A stretch of DNA of 64,000 nucleotides from Endozoicomonas sp. 8E (GTDB taxonomy: Bacteria > Pseudomonadota > Gammaproteobacteria > Pseudomonadales > Endozoicomonadaceae): positions 2,053,697-2,117,696 of the forward strand of contig NZ_CP120717.1 in the NCBI RefSeq assembly GCF_032883915.1. The letters run 5' to 3'. Shown here in pieces: positions 17,568 through 26,748 of the stretch. Under the pieces are notes generated by a model, which worked only from the letters and a program-made list of their open reading frames with translations, had not been told where the DNA came from and did no database searches. Within the stretch, counting starts at the first letter, position 1. Every line of letters starts with the position of its first letter. The position numbers were made by a program, and so were the translations under genes.

Positions 17568-20186
17568 ATGGTCAGCAATAAACCAGCAGCCAAGGCTCGG
17601 GAGAAAAAACACGACAGTGCGTCCAGTGTGGATGAGCAGCTGGATGGTCTGCTCAAGCGAGCCGGGATAGCAAGAGAAAAGTACCTGAAGCTCAACCAGG
17701 AAGACGTGGACCGGGTGACACGGGCTATGGCTCTGGCAGGGCAGTCTGCCCACATGGAGCTGGCGAGAATGGCCGTTGAGGAAACTGGAAGGGGAATCCT
17801 CGAAGATAAGGTCACCAAAAATATTTTTGCGACTGAGTCCATCTACCATTCTATCAAATACGATAAAACTGTTGGTGTGATTGAGGATAATGAGGAGGAG
17901 GATTTCATGCTGGTGGCTGAACCAGTGGGTGTTGTCTGTGGTATCACACCAGTTACAAACCCGACCTCTACCACCATGTTCAAGTCTATTATTTCTGCCA
18001 AGACACGTAACCCTATTGTTTTTGCTTTTCACCCTTCGGCACAACAATGTTCAACAGAAGCGGCAAGAATTGTTCGCGATGCAGCCGCAGAGGCAGGAGC
18101 GCCAGAAGATTGCATACTCTGGGTAGAGCATCCATCGCTGGAGGCCACTCAGAAGTTGATGACCCATCCCGAGATATCAGTCATTCTCGCCACCGGTGGT
18201 TCAGGTATGGTTCGGGCCGCCTATTCCTCTGGCAAGCCGGCCCTTGGGGTGGGTCCGGGCAATGTGCCCTGTGTTATTGATCGCACTGCCAATATCAAGC
18301 AGGCCGCCAATGATCTGGTTCTGTCAAAGAGTTTTGATAACGGCATGATTTGTGCGTCCGAACAGGCTGCCATAGTACACGACGAAGTTTATGCTTCTTT
18401 CAAGGAAGAGATGAAGAGGCTGAATGTCTATTTCACCTCCCCTAAAGAGACCGATCGTCTGGCTGAGGTGGTCATTATTGATGGCCATGTCAACAGTAAG
18501 ATTGTGGGTATGAAACCATCCGATATTGCGGCGCTGGCAGGTATTAAAATACCGCAAGAGACAAGGGTCATCGCGGCTGAGATTGAAGGGGTTGGGCCCG
18601 AGTTTCCCCTGTCCCGCGAGAAGCTCTCTCCGGTGTTGGGCTTTCTCAAGGCCAGGGATACCCAGCATGGGATTGAGCTCGCCGACCAGATGCTGAACTT
18701 TGGTGGTCTCGGGCATTCCGCTGTTCTGCACTCCCAGAACGATGATGTGATTGATGAATTCTCGCTGGCGATGAAGGCCGGTCGCATCATCATTAACTCG
18801 CCAAGCACCCATGGCGCCATTGGTGATATTTATAACACCAACATGCCCTCCCTGACTCTGGGTTGTGGCACCTATGGTGGCAACAGTACGACGTCCAACG
18901 TTTCTGCTGTTAACCTCATCAACGTCAAGCGTGTGGCCAAGCGCAGGGTTAATATGCAATGGTTCAAAGTGCCCGGAAAAATCTATTTTGAAGCCAACTC
19001 TCTACAATACCTTGAAAAAATGCCCGACATCTCTCGTGTGTTCATCGTGACAGACGAGGTGATTCAGAGTCTGGGTTATGTTGAGAAGGTTCGGTACCAC
19101 CTGAGAAAACGTCCGGTGCCAGTGCAGGTGAGGGTGTTTAATCAGGTTGAGGCTGATCCCAGTCTGGCGACTATTCGTGAGGGTGCCGAAGATATGGCGC
19201 TTTTCAATCCGGACGTCGTGATTGCTCTGGGAGGTGGCTCTCCTATTGATGCAGCCAAGGGCATGTGGTTGTTCTACGAGCAGCCAGAGGCTGATTTTGC
19301 AGGTATGGCCCAGAAGTTTTTTGATATCCGCAAGCGGGTATACAAGTTCCCGAAACTGGGCAAGAAAGCCAGGCTGGTGGCTATTCCCACAACTTCCGGA
19401 ACCGGCTCTGAGGTGACTTCCTTTGCCGTTATTACCGATAAAGAGAAAGGCATCAAGTATCCTCTGGCGGACTACGAGTTAACGCCTGATGTAGCCATTC
19501 TGGACCCGAATCTGGTGCTGTCGGTGCCCAAAAAGGTGGCCGCTGACACAGGTCTGGATGTCCTGACTCACGCACTGGAAGCTTATGTCTCTGTGATGGC
19601 GTCAGATTATACGGATGCGCTGGCTATGAAGGCGATTCAGTTGGTTTTTGAGTATCTGCCGAAATCCTGCGAAGAAGCTGACAAGGTAGCCAGGGAAAAG
19701 ATGCATAATGCTTCCTGTATTGCCGGTATGGCCTTTGCCAACGCTTTCCTGGGTATCAATCACTCTATGGCTCATAATCTGGGGCATGAGTTCCATATTG
19801 CTCATGGTCTGGCCAACGCACTGTTGTTGCCACATGTGATTGAGTACAACGGTTGTCCCAATCCATCCAAGGTAGCTTCTTTCCCGAAATACGATCATTA
19901 CATCGCTCATGAGAAGTATGCCGAAGTGGCCAAGGTGCTGGGCCTGCCCTGCAAAACCGCTGAAGAAGGGGTCAAATCCCTGGCCAATGCTGTTCGTAAA
20001 TTGATGAAGCGGCTGGGGATGCCTTTATCTCTGAAAGAGCTGGGGGTTTCTGAGAAAGGGTTTATGGAAAAAGTCAAAATGCTGGCTGATCATGCTTTTG
20101 AAGATCAGTGCACTACGGCAAACCCAAGAATGCCGCTGGTCTCCGAGTTGGAAGATTTGTTGAAGAAAGCTTATTACGGTGAGTGA
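17568..20186 (+). CDS. adhE: Bifunctional aldehyde-alcohol dehydrogenase AdhE
   Basis: An 872-residue fusion of a CoA-dependent acetaldehyde dehydrogenase (about 1-450, catalytic Cys in FDNGMICASEQA, GVGPGNVP) and an iron-dependent alcohol dehydrogenase (about 455-870, ALGGGSPIDAAK, TSGTGSEVTSFAVI, metal-site histidines in NHSMAHNLGHEFH and HGLANA). It reduces acetyl-CoA to ethanol, regenerating NAD+ in fermentation. ATG 17568 is preferred over GTG 17559 because GTGAGGTGG precedes it. The N-terminus carries about 25 extra charged residues before the family core. It fits the block as the fermentative outlet of glycolysis. Confidence 0.93.
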   Translation: MVSNKPAAKAREKKHDSASSVDEQLDGLLKRAGIAREKYLKLNQEDVDRVTRAMALAGQSAHMELARMAVEETGRGILEDKVTKNIFATESIYHSIKYDKTVGVIEDNEEEDFMLVAEPVGVVCGITPVTNPTSTTMFKSIISAKTRNPIVFAFHPSAQQCSTEAARIVRDAAAEAGAPEDCILWVEHPSLEATQKLMTHPEISVILATGGSGMVRAAYSSGKPALGVGPGNVPCVIDRTANIKQAANDLVLSKSFDNGMICASEQAAIVHDEVYASFKEEMKRLNVYFTSPKETDRLAEVVIIDGHVNSKIVGMKPSDIAALAGIKIPQETRVIAAEIEGVGPEFPLSREKLSPVLGFLKARDTQHGIELADQMLNFGGLGHSAVLHSQNDDVIDEFSLAMKAGRIIINSPSTHGAIGDIYNTNMPSLTLGCGTYGGNSTTSNVSAVNLINVKRVAKRRVNMQWFKVPGKIYFEANSLQYLEKMPDISRVFIVTDEVIQSLGYVEKVRYHLRKRPVPVQVRVFNQVEADPSLATIREGAEDMALFNPDVVIALGGGSPIDAAKGMWLFYEQPEADFAGMAQKFFDIRKRVYKFPKLGKKARLVAIPTTSGTGSEVTSFAVITDKEKGIKYPLADYELTPDVAILDPNLVLSVPKKVAADTGLDVLTHALEAYVSVMASDYTDALAMKAIQLVFEYLPKSCEEADKVAREKMHNASCIAGMAFANAFLGINHSMAHNLGHEFHIAHGLANALLLPHVIEYNGCPNPSKVASFPKYDHYIAHEKYAEVAKVLGLPCKTAEEGVKSLANAVRKLMKRLGMPLSLKELGVSEKGFMEKVKMLADHAFEDQCTTANPRMPLVSELEDLLKKAYYGE

Positions 20187-20208
20187 TCTTGTTTTTACTG
20201 TGGGGCGT

Positions 20209-20397
20209 TCCACACATCAGCATTGAAGGCGGCTCTGAACTATCTGGAGTCACACTGGTTCAATGGACTGTTGGCAAATACAAGAAATCAAAGGGGCGAA
20301 AGCGAAGAGCCTAACGTTATCCGGCAAGCATTAGCCAGAGAGGCTCCGATGTTTATGGCGTGCTGGCGTATTGGCTTGGTATTAGCGGTTGGATGAG
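20209..20397 (+). pseudogene. Remnant of a group II intron reverse transcriptase/maturase C-terminus
   Basis: Three short stretches in two alternating frames join into the typical maturase end: SALKAALNYLE, then LVQWTVGKYKKSKGRKRRA, then NVIRQALAREAPMFMACWRIGL. Intact intron proteins read roughly SAL..LN..LVRWA..KYK..KGRK.RA....IA.REP.LF.HWR.G. At least two frameshifts break it, and nothing of the RT domain remains. Confidence 0.6.
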
Positions 20398-20435
20398 GAG
20401 GTCATTAAGGCTGAGTGATTCAAGTGTACTTCTGT

Positions 20436-20456
20436 GAGCACCTGACGAGGTGGTTC
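20436..20456 (+). ncRNA. Possible shortened group II intron domain V
   Basis: GAGC...GTTC pairing closes a small hairpin (ACC-TGACG-AGGT inside). This resembles the catalytic AGC-containing base of domain V and sits about 40 bases after the maturase remnant, where domain V normally lies. At 21 rather than 34 nucleotides it would be inactive. Confidence 0.35.
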
Positions 20457-20590
20457 TTTTGGGTGAGCCCACTGGCAGGAGTATGGTTGCGAGGCTATGT
20501 CCTGTCTTGAATGCAATAAGTGAATGATTATATTGGATAATTTGATGTTTTGAATTATTTCAGTTTGTTACATCTCACAATAAAATAATC

Positions 20591-21826
20591 ATGAGACATA
20601 ACAAAAAAAGCAAATTGCTGATGTATGAAATAATGGAAAGCCAATTGGCTCGCATAAAACAATCCGGCGAATACAGAATATTTACGGACATCAATCGCAT
20701 TGGATGCAATTACCCTCGTGCGTTATCCAACGGCAAGCCCGTCACGGTCTGGTGCAGTTACGACTATCTGTGTATGTCTCATAATGATCTGGTCATGGCC
20801 TCCGCCGTGGATGCCATCCAACAGCACGGCGTTGGCTCCGGCGGCTCTCGTAATATTGGTGGCACGCACCAATATCTCACTGAATTGGAAGTCTCGATTG
20901 CAGACTGGCATCAAAAAGAAGCTGCACTGGTTTACCCGACCGGTTACTCTTCAAACGATGCCACCTTGCAATGTTTACTGAGGATGTTCCCAAAGCTAAT
21001 AATCTTTTCTGATGAAAAGAATCATGCCTCCATCATTAATGGCATTCGCTCATCTAAAAACCAAAAGCACATCTTCAGACACAATGACGCCGACCACCTC
21101 GAGTCACTTCTGAAAACCGTCGACATCGATTGCCCGAAACTGATCATCTTTGAATCCGTTTACTCTATGGATGGTGACATTGCCGACATCTTTGGGATTG
21201 TTACACTAGCGAAGAAATACAGATGCTTGACCTATTTGGATGAAGTACATGCCATAGGTATGTACGGCGCACGCGGGGCGGGGGTTGCGGAGGCCTTGGG
21301 ACACGAATCGGATATCGACATCATACAAGGTACCATGGCGAAAGCCATCGGTGTGATTGGTGGCTACGTTGCTGGCAACCGAACCATTATCGACTTTATT
21401 CGCTCGTTTTCGTCCGGCTTTATCTTTACCACTTCATTGCCTCCAAGCATCGCCAAAGCCTGTTTAACCAGCATCAACCACTTGAAAGCCTCGGACTCTG
21501 AGCGCCAGAAGCTCAAGTTCAATACAGCGCTGTTGCGCGCGATTTTTGCGGAGTTGGGCATTCCCATCATGGGATGCTCAGAAACGCACATTTTGCCAGT
21601 CAAGATCGGCGACGCCCGGAAATGCAAACAAGCGGCTGATCTGCTGCTGAGCAAGCATGGGATTTACATTCAGTCGATCAACTCAGCAACCGTCGAGGTA
21701 GGCGCCAGGCGCTTCCGGATCAATGCAACACCCAATCACACCGAGACGCATATTCGTCACCTCGCTGAGGCAATCAAGAGCGTGTTCGTTGAGCTAGAAA
21801 TCGATCAAACTGTTGCGCTTGGGTGA
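20591..21826 (+). CDS. hemA: 5-aminolevulinate synthase (PLP-dependent alpha-oxoamine synthase)
   Basis: A 411-residue fold-type I PLP enzyme. Motifs select 5-aminolevulinate synthase over the related BioF/KBL/SPT enzymes: VWCSYDYLCMS, GSGGSRNIGGTHQYLTELE, the YLDEVHAIGMYGARGAG loop and the PLP lysine in GTMAKAIGVIGGY. It condenses glycine and succinyl-CoA to 5-aminolevulinate. Gammaproteobacteria normally make this from glutamyl-tRNA, so an extra enzyme points to heme supply under special conditions or to a specialised metabolite (a C5N unit). The ATG lacks a clear ribosome site; ATG 20621 is an alternative. A YgjV-like gene follows 25 bases later. A mobile intron remnant lies just upstream, consistent with acquisition. 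Confidence 0.8.
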   Translation: MRHNKKSKLLMYEIMESQLARIKQSGEYRIFTDINRIGCNYPRALSNGKPVTVWCSYDYLCMSHNDLVMASAVDAIQQHGVGSGGSRNIGGTHQYLTELEVSIADWHQKEAALVYPTGYSSNDATLQCLLRMFPKLIIFSDEKNHASIINGIRSSKNQKHIFRHNDADHLESLLKTVDIDCPKLIIFESVYSMDGDIADIFGIVTLAKKYRCLTYLDEVHAIGMYGARGAGVAEALGHESDIDIIQGTMAKAIGVIGGYVAGNRTIIDFIRSFSSGFIFTTSLPPSIAKACLTSINHLKASDSERQKLKFNTALLRAIFAELGIPIMGCSETHILPVKIGDARKCKQAADLLLSKHGIYIQSINSATVEVGARRFRINATPNHTETHIRHLAEAIKSVFVELEIDQTVALG

Positions 21827-21851
21827 GCCAGAGTGAACAAGGGTTGTAAAC

Positions 21852-22367
21852 ATGGATAATTACACGCTTTCACAGATCCTGGTATCCATTGCTATTGTGT
21901 TTGACCTGTTGTCTTTCCAGTTCAAAACACGCAAACACGTGGTGTTGTGCCTGTTTATTGCGGGAGTGTTGATTGCGACGCACTTTTACTTACTCAATGC
22001 TTTCACAGCGGCCGTGGTTATGACGATTGCGTCAATACGCTATCTGACCAGTTACTTTTCGTCTCGGCCCGGGGTAAGAAACCTGTTTTTGATTATCAAT
22101 GGTGTGACACTCTTTGTTACTTACGAGTCTTTCATCAGTCTCGTGGCTTTCGTCGGCTCCTGCCTGCAAACGATAGGCGCATTCAGTAAAGACGATCGTG
22201 AGATGAGACTGATCATGATGGTGGGGACGGTAGTTTGGTTGAGCCACAACGTTCTTGTCCTGTCCCCGATGGCCGTCGTCATGGAAGTGCTGTTCCTGCT
22301 AAGTAACATCGTGGCCTACCTGAGGTTCTACAACAAGAGCCCAATAGTGACAAAGTCCGAGTACTGA
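21852..22367 (+). CDS. YgjV-family inner-membrane protein
   Basis: A 171-residue protein with five or six hydrophobic segments and short loops. The pattern (LFIAGVLIATHFYLLNAFTAAVVMTIASIRYLTS, here spelled as two parts: LFIAGVLIATHFYLL and TAAVVMTIASIRYLTS) matches the YgjV family of uncharacterised inner-membrane proteins. It is probably cotranscribed with the 5-aminolevulinate synthase gene 25 bases upstream, which suggests a role linked to that pathway such as export of a product; this is inference. No terminator is obvious downstream. Confidence 0.7.
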   Translation: MDNYTLSQILVSIAIVFDLLSFQFKTRKHVVLCLFIAGVLIATHFYLLNAFTAAVVMTIASIRYLTSYFSSRPGVRNLFLIINGVTLFVTYESFISLVAFVGSCLQTIGAFSKDDREMRLIMMVGTVVWLSHNVLVLSPMAVVMEVLFLLSNIVAYLRFYNKSPIVTKSEY

Positions 22368-22562
22368 GCTTTACGTCTGTTTCATTCCAGCCAATGAACA
22401 GACATCTGGCTCCCATCGCTTGAGCGCCTCATTGAGGTTCTCTGTGTAGTGGCGTGTCATATATGACGACTGACGCCAAATGTTCCGTTTGCTTTTTTGC
22501 TCTGGGTCAATAACAGGTTAATCTCCTTACGAAACCTTCACAACACAGTTGAACTGGTACGT

Positions 22563-22576
22563 TGTGACCGGTTACA
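22563..22576. promoter_or_regulatory. LacI-type operator upstream of nagE
   Basis: TGTGACCGGTTACA is a near-perfect 14 bp palindrome with a central CG, the form bound by LacI/GalR-family repressors. It is 107 bases before the nagE start. A matching palindrome lies at 35307, upstream of the chbA-lacI operon. Confidence 0.55.
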
Positions 22577-22682
22577 TTTCGTCCCAAACCATTCGCTGCC
22601 TATCGACTGTCTGCCTGTTTGAGTTCCACGGGGTTTTGATTGAGGTTTGTGCGGTGACGTTAATATCTAAGGGGTAACTATT

Positions 22683-24065
22683 TTGAACATTCTTGGCTAT
22701 ATGCAGAGACTGGGTAAGGCATTGATGCTGCCGATTGCCACACTGCCTATTGCGGCAATCCTGCTGCGCCTGGGGCAGCCTGACCTGCTGGATATTGCCT
22801 TTGTCGCAGAAGCGGGTAACGCTATTTTCAGTAACCTGCCTTTGCTGTTTGCGATGGGTATTGCTGCCGGACTGTCAAAAGACGATGCCGGTGCAGCGGT
22901 GCTGGCGGGTGCAGTGGGCTATTTTGTCCTGACTGCTGGGGCCAAGACCATCAATGCCGATATTGATATGTCATTCTTTGGCGGCATTATTGCCGGTATT
23001 ATTGCCGGTCATAGTTACAACCGTTTCCATGCGGTGGCACTGCCACCTTACCTGGCATTCTTCGGTGGCAAACGTCTGGTTCCGATCATGACCGGTCTGA
23101 TTGCTCTGGCTGTTTCTGTAGCAGCAGGTTATGTATGGCCAGTCATTCAGTCTGTCATTGATGCATTTGCTAATGGTATCTCTGAGTCTGGCCCCATTGG
23201 ACAGTTTGCCTATGGAGTGCTGAACCGTGGCCTGATTCCGGTAGGTCTGCACCATGTTGTGAATTCTGTTTTCTGGTTTGGCTTCGGTGAATTCACCAAT
23301 GCTGCCGGTGAGGTAGTCACGGGCGATCTGCCTCGTTTCTTTGCCGGTGACCCCACTGCCGGTACTTTTATGGCGGGCTTCTATCCGGTTATGATGTTCG
23401 GTCTGCCTGCTGCAGCATTGGCTATGTACCTGGCGGCTCCTAAAGAAAACCGTGCTCGTGTAGGTGGTGTTCTGCTGTCTGTCGGTGCTACTGCTTTCCT
23501 GACCGGTGTAACTGAGCCTCTGGAGTTCATGTTCGTATTCCTGGCGCCGGGCCTCTATGCTGTTCACGCCGTTCTGACAGGTGTATCTCTGGTAGTCACT
23601 AATATGTTTGGTGTTCTGCATGGCTTTGGTTTCTCAGCGGGTGCGCTGGATATGGCTCTTAACTGGGGGCTGGCTACCAAGCCTGTGACCCTCGTGTTCA
23701 TTGGTCTGGCTTTTTCTGTTATTTACTTCTGTGTTTTCTATTTCGCTATCAGGGCTTTCAACCTGAAGACACCGGGTCGTGAAGATGAGGAGCCGGAAAC
23801 AGCAGGATTTTCTGAGGCAGTCGGTGGTTCGGAGCGTGCTCTGCGTTACATCGAACTGTTGGGCGGTGAGGGCAACCTGACCTCTGTTGAAGCCTGTATC
23901 ACCCGTCTGCGCCTGACTCTGGCCAATCGTGACCTGATCGATGAAGCTGGCCTGAAAGCCATGGGTGCCAAAGGTGTGGTGAAACTGGGTGAAAATAGCC
24001 TGCAGGTGATTCTTGGGCCCCAGGCCGAGATTGTTGCGGGTGAAATAAACGCCATGATGGCGTGA
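22683..24065 (+). CDS. nagE: PTS N-acetylglucosamine-specific enzyme IICB
   Basis: Imports and phosphorylates GlcNAc. It starts at TTG 22683 (MNILGYMQRLGKALMLPIA, as in E. coli NagE) behind AAGGGG. Residues about 1-365 are the IIC channel with ten or so membrane segments (LPPYLAFFGGKRLVPI, GLHHVVNSVFWFGFGEF, TGVTEPLEFMF). Residues about 385-460 are IIB with the phosphorylated Cys405 (VEACITRLRL). The C-terminal IIA domain of E. coli NagE is absent, so the separate IIA-Glc at 29376 probably phosphorylates it. A LacI-type operator lies upstream and ptsH downstream. Confidence 0.9.
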   Translation: MNILGYMQRLGKALMLPIATLPIAAILLRLGQPDLLDIAFVAEAGNAIFSNLPLLFAMGIAAGLSKDDAGAAVLAGAVGYFVLTAGAKTINADIDMSFFGGIIAGIIAGHSYNRFHAVALPPYLAFFGGKRLVPIMTGLIALAVSVAAGYVWPVIQSVIDAFANGISESGPIGQFAYGVLNRGLIPVGLHHVVNSVFWFGFGEFTNAAGEVVTGDLPRFFAGDPTAGTFMAGFYPVMMFGLPAAALAMYLAAPKENRARVGGVLLSVGATAFLTGVTEPLEFMFVFLAPGLYAVHAVLTGVSLVVTNMFGVLHGFGFSAGALDMALNWGLATKPVTLVFIGLAFSVIYFCVFYFAIRAFNLKTPGREDEEPETAGFSEAVGGSERALRYIELLGGEGNLTSVEACITRLRLTLANRDLIDEAGLKAMGAKGVVKLGENSLQVILGPQAEIVAGEINAMMA

Positions 24066-24080
24066 CAATAGCTATTTTGT

Positions 24081-24157
24081 CCTGACTCAAAGAAGGTTTT
24101 GCTGGTCTTTCCCTGCAAAGCAGTTTAGGGGGAAATCCGGATACCTTTTGAGTCAGG
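24081..24157 (+). repeat. Nested inverted repeat between nagE and ptsH
   Basis: The outer arms CCTGACTCAAA and TTTGAGTCAGG (11 bp, perfect) are 55 bases apart and enclose an inner stem TTTCCCT/AGGGGGAAA. In RNA this would form a long structured hairpin just after the nagE stop. No T tract follows, so it may stabilise or process the mRNA rather than terminate it. Confidence 0.55.
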
Positions 24158-24385
24158 GTTGTCTGATTCTTGGGTTATGGTGCGGAGTATACCTGGAGTA
24201 TGTTCCACTTGCCGAATGACTGGGTGAGTCAATATTTCCTGTCGGCTTAGGTTCTGAAATTCAGGCTCAGCGTCTGAATTAAAGCAGACAGATAGTGTAT
24301 CTTTACTCTGATGCATCCGTTTCAGAGTCAGGCCTGTCCAGCCTCTTGCTACCTGACAGGTGTTCAAGTTAGAGAGAGACCGAAT

Positions 24386-24643
24386 ATGTTTAAGAAAGAT
24401 GTAGTGATCACTGCTGAGAATGGCCTTCATACTCGTCCAGCTGCTCAGTTTGTTAAAGAAGCCAAGAGCTTTGAGTGTGACATCAAACTGGAAGCAGGTG
24501 GCAAGCAGGCCAGTGCCAAGAGTTTGTTTAAACTGCAGACTCTGGGTCTGACTCAAGGCTCAACAGTGACCATCATCGGCGAAGGTGACGGCGCCGAGAA
24601 GGCTGTAGAGCATCTGGCAGAGTTTATTATTACTTTGAAGTAA
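24386..24643 (+). CDS. ptsH: PTS phosphocarrier protein HPr
   Basis: An 85-residue protein; ATG 24386 follows a purine-rich AGAGAGAGAC. His15 (GLHTRPAA) accepts phosphate from enzyme I and passes it to IIA proteins. Ser46 (KSLFKLQT) is also present, the regulatory serine of organisms with HPr kinase, although none is seen here. Unlinked from ptsI (7 kb upstream) and placed between nagE and gapA. A GC-rich stem-loop follows the stop. Confidence 0.93.
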   Translation: MFKKDVVITAENGLHTRPAAQFVKEAKSFECDIKLEAGGKQASAKSLFKLQTLGLTQGSTVTIIGEGDGAEKAVEHLAEFIITLK

Positions 24644-25353
24644 GCTCTTTGCTGACCCGGCCTCTCCGGCTGGGTTGTCTCTCGGAACAAAGCAGTGTTG
24701 AACTAGGAAATAATTGAGTCGTCCTCTGACAGATTAATTTTCTGCTGCAAAAATGCCTGTAATACTAAGGCGGTTGCGGGTATTCTCTGGGAAGTATCAC
24801 GTACCGGGTGTATCTGAACGAATACATCGGGGCGATGTCATTCATAAGGCAATACTGAGACGTGTTCTCAAGTATGTCTATTGGATAGCAGGCGGGTAAT
24901 GCACTCTGATGAATTAAATTGTCAGGTGTTGTTACCTGTTAAAATGTGCCGGATTTCCCTCAAGATTGCCGTCTGTGAAGAGAGCCCCGGCTGTTTGTGT
25001 ACACTTTGACAGGTGCACAACGATTCTCCAGGTAAGATTTGCTGGGGAACGATGTTTTCAAGTGTGCGATTATGTGTGTCTTGTTGAGCGTATTTGTAAC
25101 GTCGTTCCAATCCTGTGTCAAGTCCTGGTGGTTTAATGCGGATAACTTTTGTTGTGTTCCGTGAATAAAAGTGTCCTTTGGTGTGACAGTATGTTGGGCA
25201 GAGTTATGAATTCTGTTGATTGTTGAAAAAGCCTGTTAGCCCTTGTGTGGCAAGGGGGTTAGGTATTTTCACGAAGCTGAATTTACACCGGAAATCCTAT
25301 TTACTAATGAAGTGGCGGGTTATCCCGCTGTGACTAAGGGTATTGGAGACGTC
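24644..25353. other. Gene-free region upstream of gapA, with a hairpin at its start
   Basis: About 710 bases without a convincing gene. A stem ACCCGGCC/GGCTGGGT lies at 24655-24675, right after ptsH, with only a weak T run (possible terminator or attenuator). The remainder is AT-rich and presumably holds the gapA promoter and a long leader; no known riboswitch pattern was recognised. Confidence 0.45.
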
Positions 25354-26361
25354 ATGATCAAAATCGCAATCAATGGCTATGGTCGTATCGGTCGCAACGT
25401 TCTGCGTGCACTCTACGAAGCAGGTCGTCGTGAAGAATTCCAGATTGTTGCTATCAATGACCTGGGTGATGCGAAAATCAATGCTCACTTGACCAAGTAT
25501 GACACTGTACATGGTCGTTTCGACGCTCAGGTTGAGGAAGGTGAAGGTGCACTGTTTGTAAACGGTGACGAAATCAAGACATTCTCTGAGCGTGATCCTT
25601 CCAGCCTGCCCTGGGCTGCTCTGGGTGTAGACGTTATATTTGAATGCACCGGTGTATTCCGTTCCAAGGAAGCCTGCAAACCTCACTTGAATGCTGGTGC
25701 CAGGAAAGTCATCATCTCTGCTCCGGGCAAGGAAGTAGACGCCACCATCGTTTATGGTGTTAACCACAACACTCTGACTTCTGACATGACCGTTATTTCT
25801 AACGCTTCATGCACCACCAACTGCCTGGCTCCCATTGCCAAGCCTTTGAACGATGCTCTGGGTATTGAAAAAGGCCTGATGACCACTATTCACGCCTACA
25901 CTAATGATCAGCGTCTCAGCGATGTATACCACAGTGACCTGTATCGTGCCCGTGCGGCTGCACAGAACATGATCCCGACCGCTACCGGTGCTGCTGCAGC
26001 GGTTGGCTTGGTGGTTCCCGAGCTGAAAGGCAAGTTTGACGGTATGGCTGTTCGTGTACCTACCATCAACGTATCTCTGGTAGACCTGAGTTTTGTGGCC
26101 AGTCGTGAAACTTCTGCTGAAGAAGTCAATGAAATCATTGCTTCTGCTGCCAAGTCTTCCGAAGCGATGGGCAAGGTTTTGCACGTAAACCGTGAGCCTC
26201 TGGTTTCCATGGACTTCAACCACAGCCCATTCTCTTCCAGCTTTGATGCCACACAGACTCGCGTTCAGGGTAACCTGGTGAAGGTTATGTCCTGGTACGA
26301 CAACGAGTGGGGCTTCTCCAACCGTATGCTGGATACCGCTAAAGCCCTGCTGGGCGCTTGA
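25354..26361 (+). CDS. gapA: Glyceraldehyde-3-phosphate dehydrogenase, glycolytic
   Basis: ATG 25354 gives a 335-residue enzyme (longer readings are rejected because [14 protein letters not shown] is the family start). The active site is [12 protein letters not shown], with [14 protein letters not shown] and the C-terminal [13 protein letters not shown]. It oxidises glyceraldehyde-3-phosphate in glycolysis. It differs clearly from the ArsJ-type GAPDH at 4860. It is followed by a terminator, so it is probably monocistronic. Confidence 0.93.
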   Translation: MIKIAINGYGRIGRNVLRALYEAGRREEFQIVAINDLGDAKINAHLTKYDTVHGRFDAQVEEGEGALFVNGDEIKTFSERDPSSLPWAALGVDVIFECTGVFRSKEACKPHLNAGARKVIISAPGKEVDATIVYGVNHNTLTSDMTVISNASCTTNCLAPIAKPLNDALGIEKGLMTTIHAYTNDQRLSDVYHSDLYRARAAAQNMIPTATGAAAAVGLVVPELKGKFDGMAVRVPTINVSLVDLSFVASRETSAEEVNEIIASAAKSSEAMGKVLHVNREPLVSMDFNHSPFSSSFDATQTRVQGNLVKVMSWYDNEWGFSNRMLDTAKALLGA

Positions 26362-26375
26362 ATCCAGGTCATTGA

Positions 26376-26400
26376 GGAGCCTCGCTGATGTGAGGCTTTT
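26376..26400 (+). terminator. Terminator of gapA
   Basis: Stem AGCCTC/GAGGCT (26378-26383 and 26392-26397) with an eight-base loop and a short T run, 16 bases after the gapA stop. Confidence 0.6.
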
Positions 26401-26748
26401 CAGGTTGATGCCGATGCTCTGATAGCAGGGCATTGGATTCCTGAGACTGAGTGGCAAAAAGAAGAAGGTGTATATTAAGCTGGCTGGGAATTAACCTCTT
26501 AACCCGCCTTCTGGATGCTGGGAGATTAGCCTGCCATCTATAATGGGTTCAGGTTGGCATAATGGCTTTCACACACTCTCCTTTTTGCTGCTTTGTCAAG
26601 ATGAACAGATGCAGGAACGTCACACTGCAAACGTTCCTCTTAAAAACTGTTGTCAAACTGCCGTATGGCATTTATGCCCCGGTCGACCCTCCCTTCAAGT
26701 AGTTTCATCGTGCTGGGTCGGTCCGTGGCGAATTCGCGAGAGGATATC

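Noticed and set aside
20591-21826. Identification as CqsA-type autoinducer synthase or 2-amino-3-ketobutyrate ligase
   Set aside because: The GSGGSRNIGGT and YLDEVHAIGMYGARGAG motifs fit 5-aminolevulinate synthase better than those relatives.
22971-23621. 216-codon minus-strand frame
   Set aside because: Antisense to nagE; no signal, domain or ribosome site.
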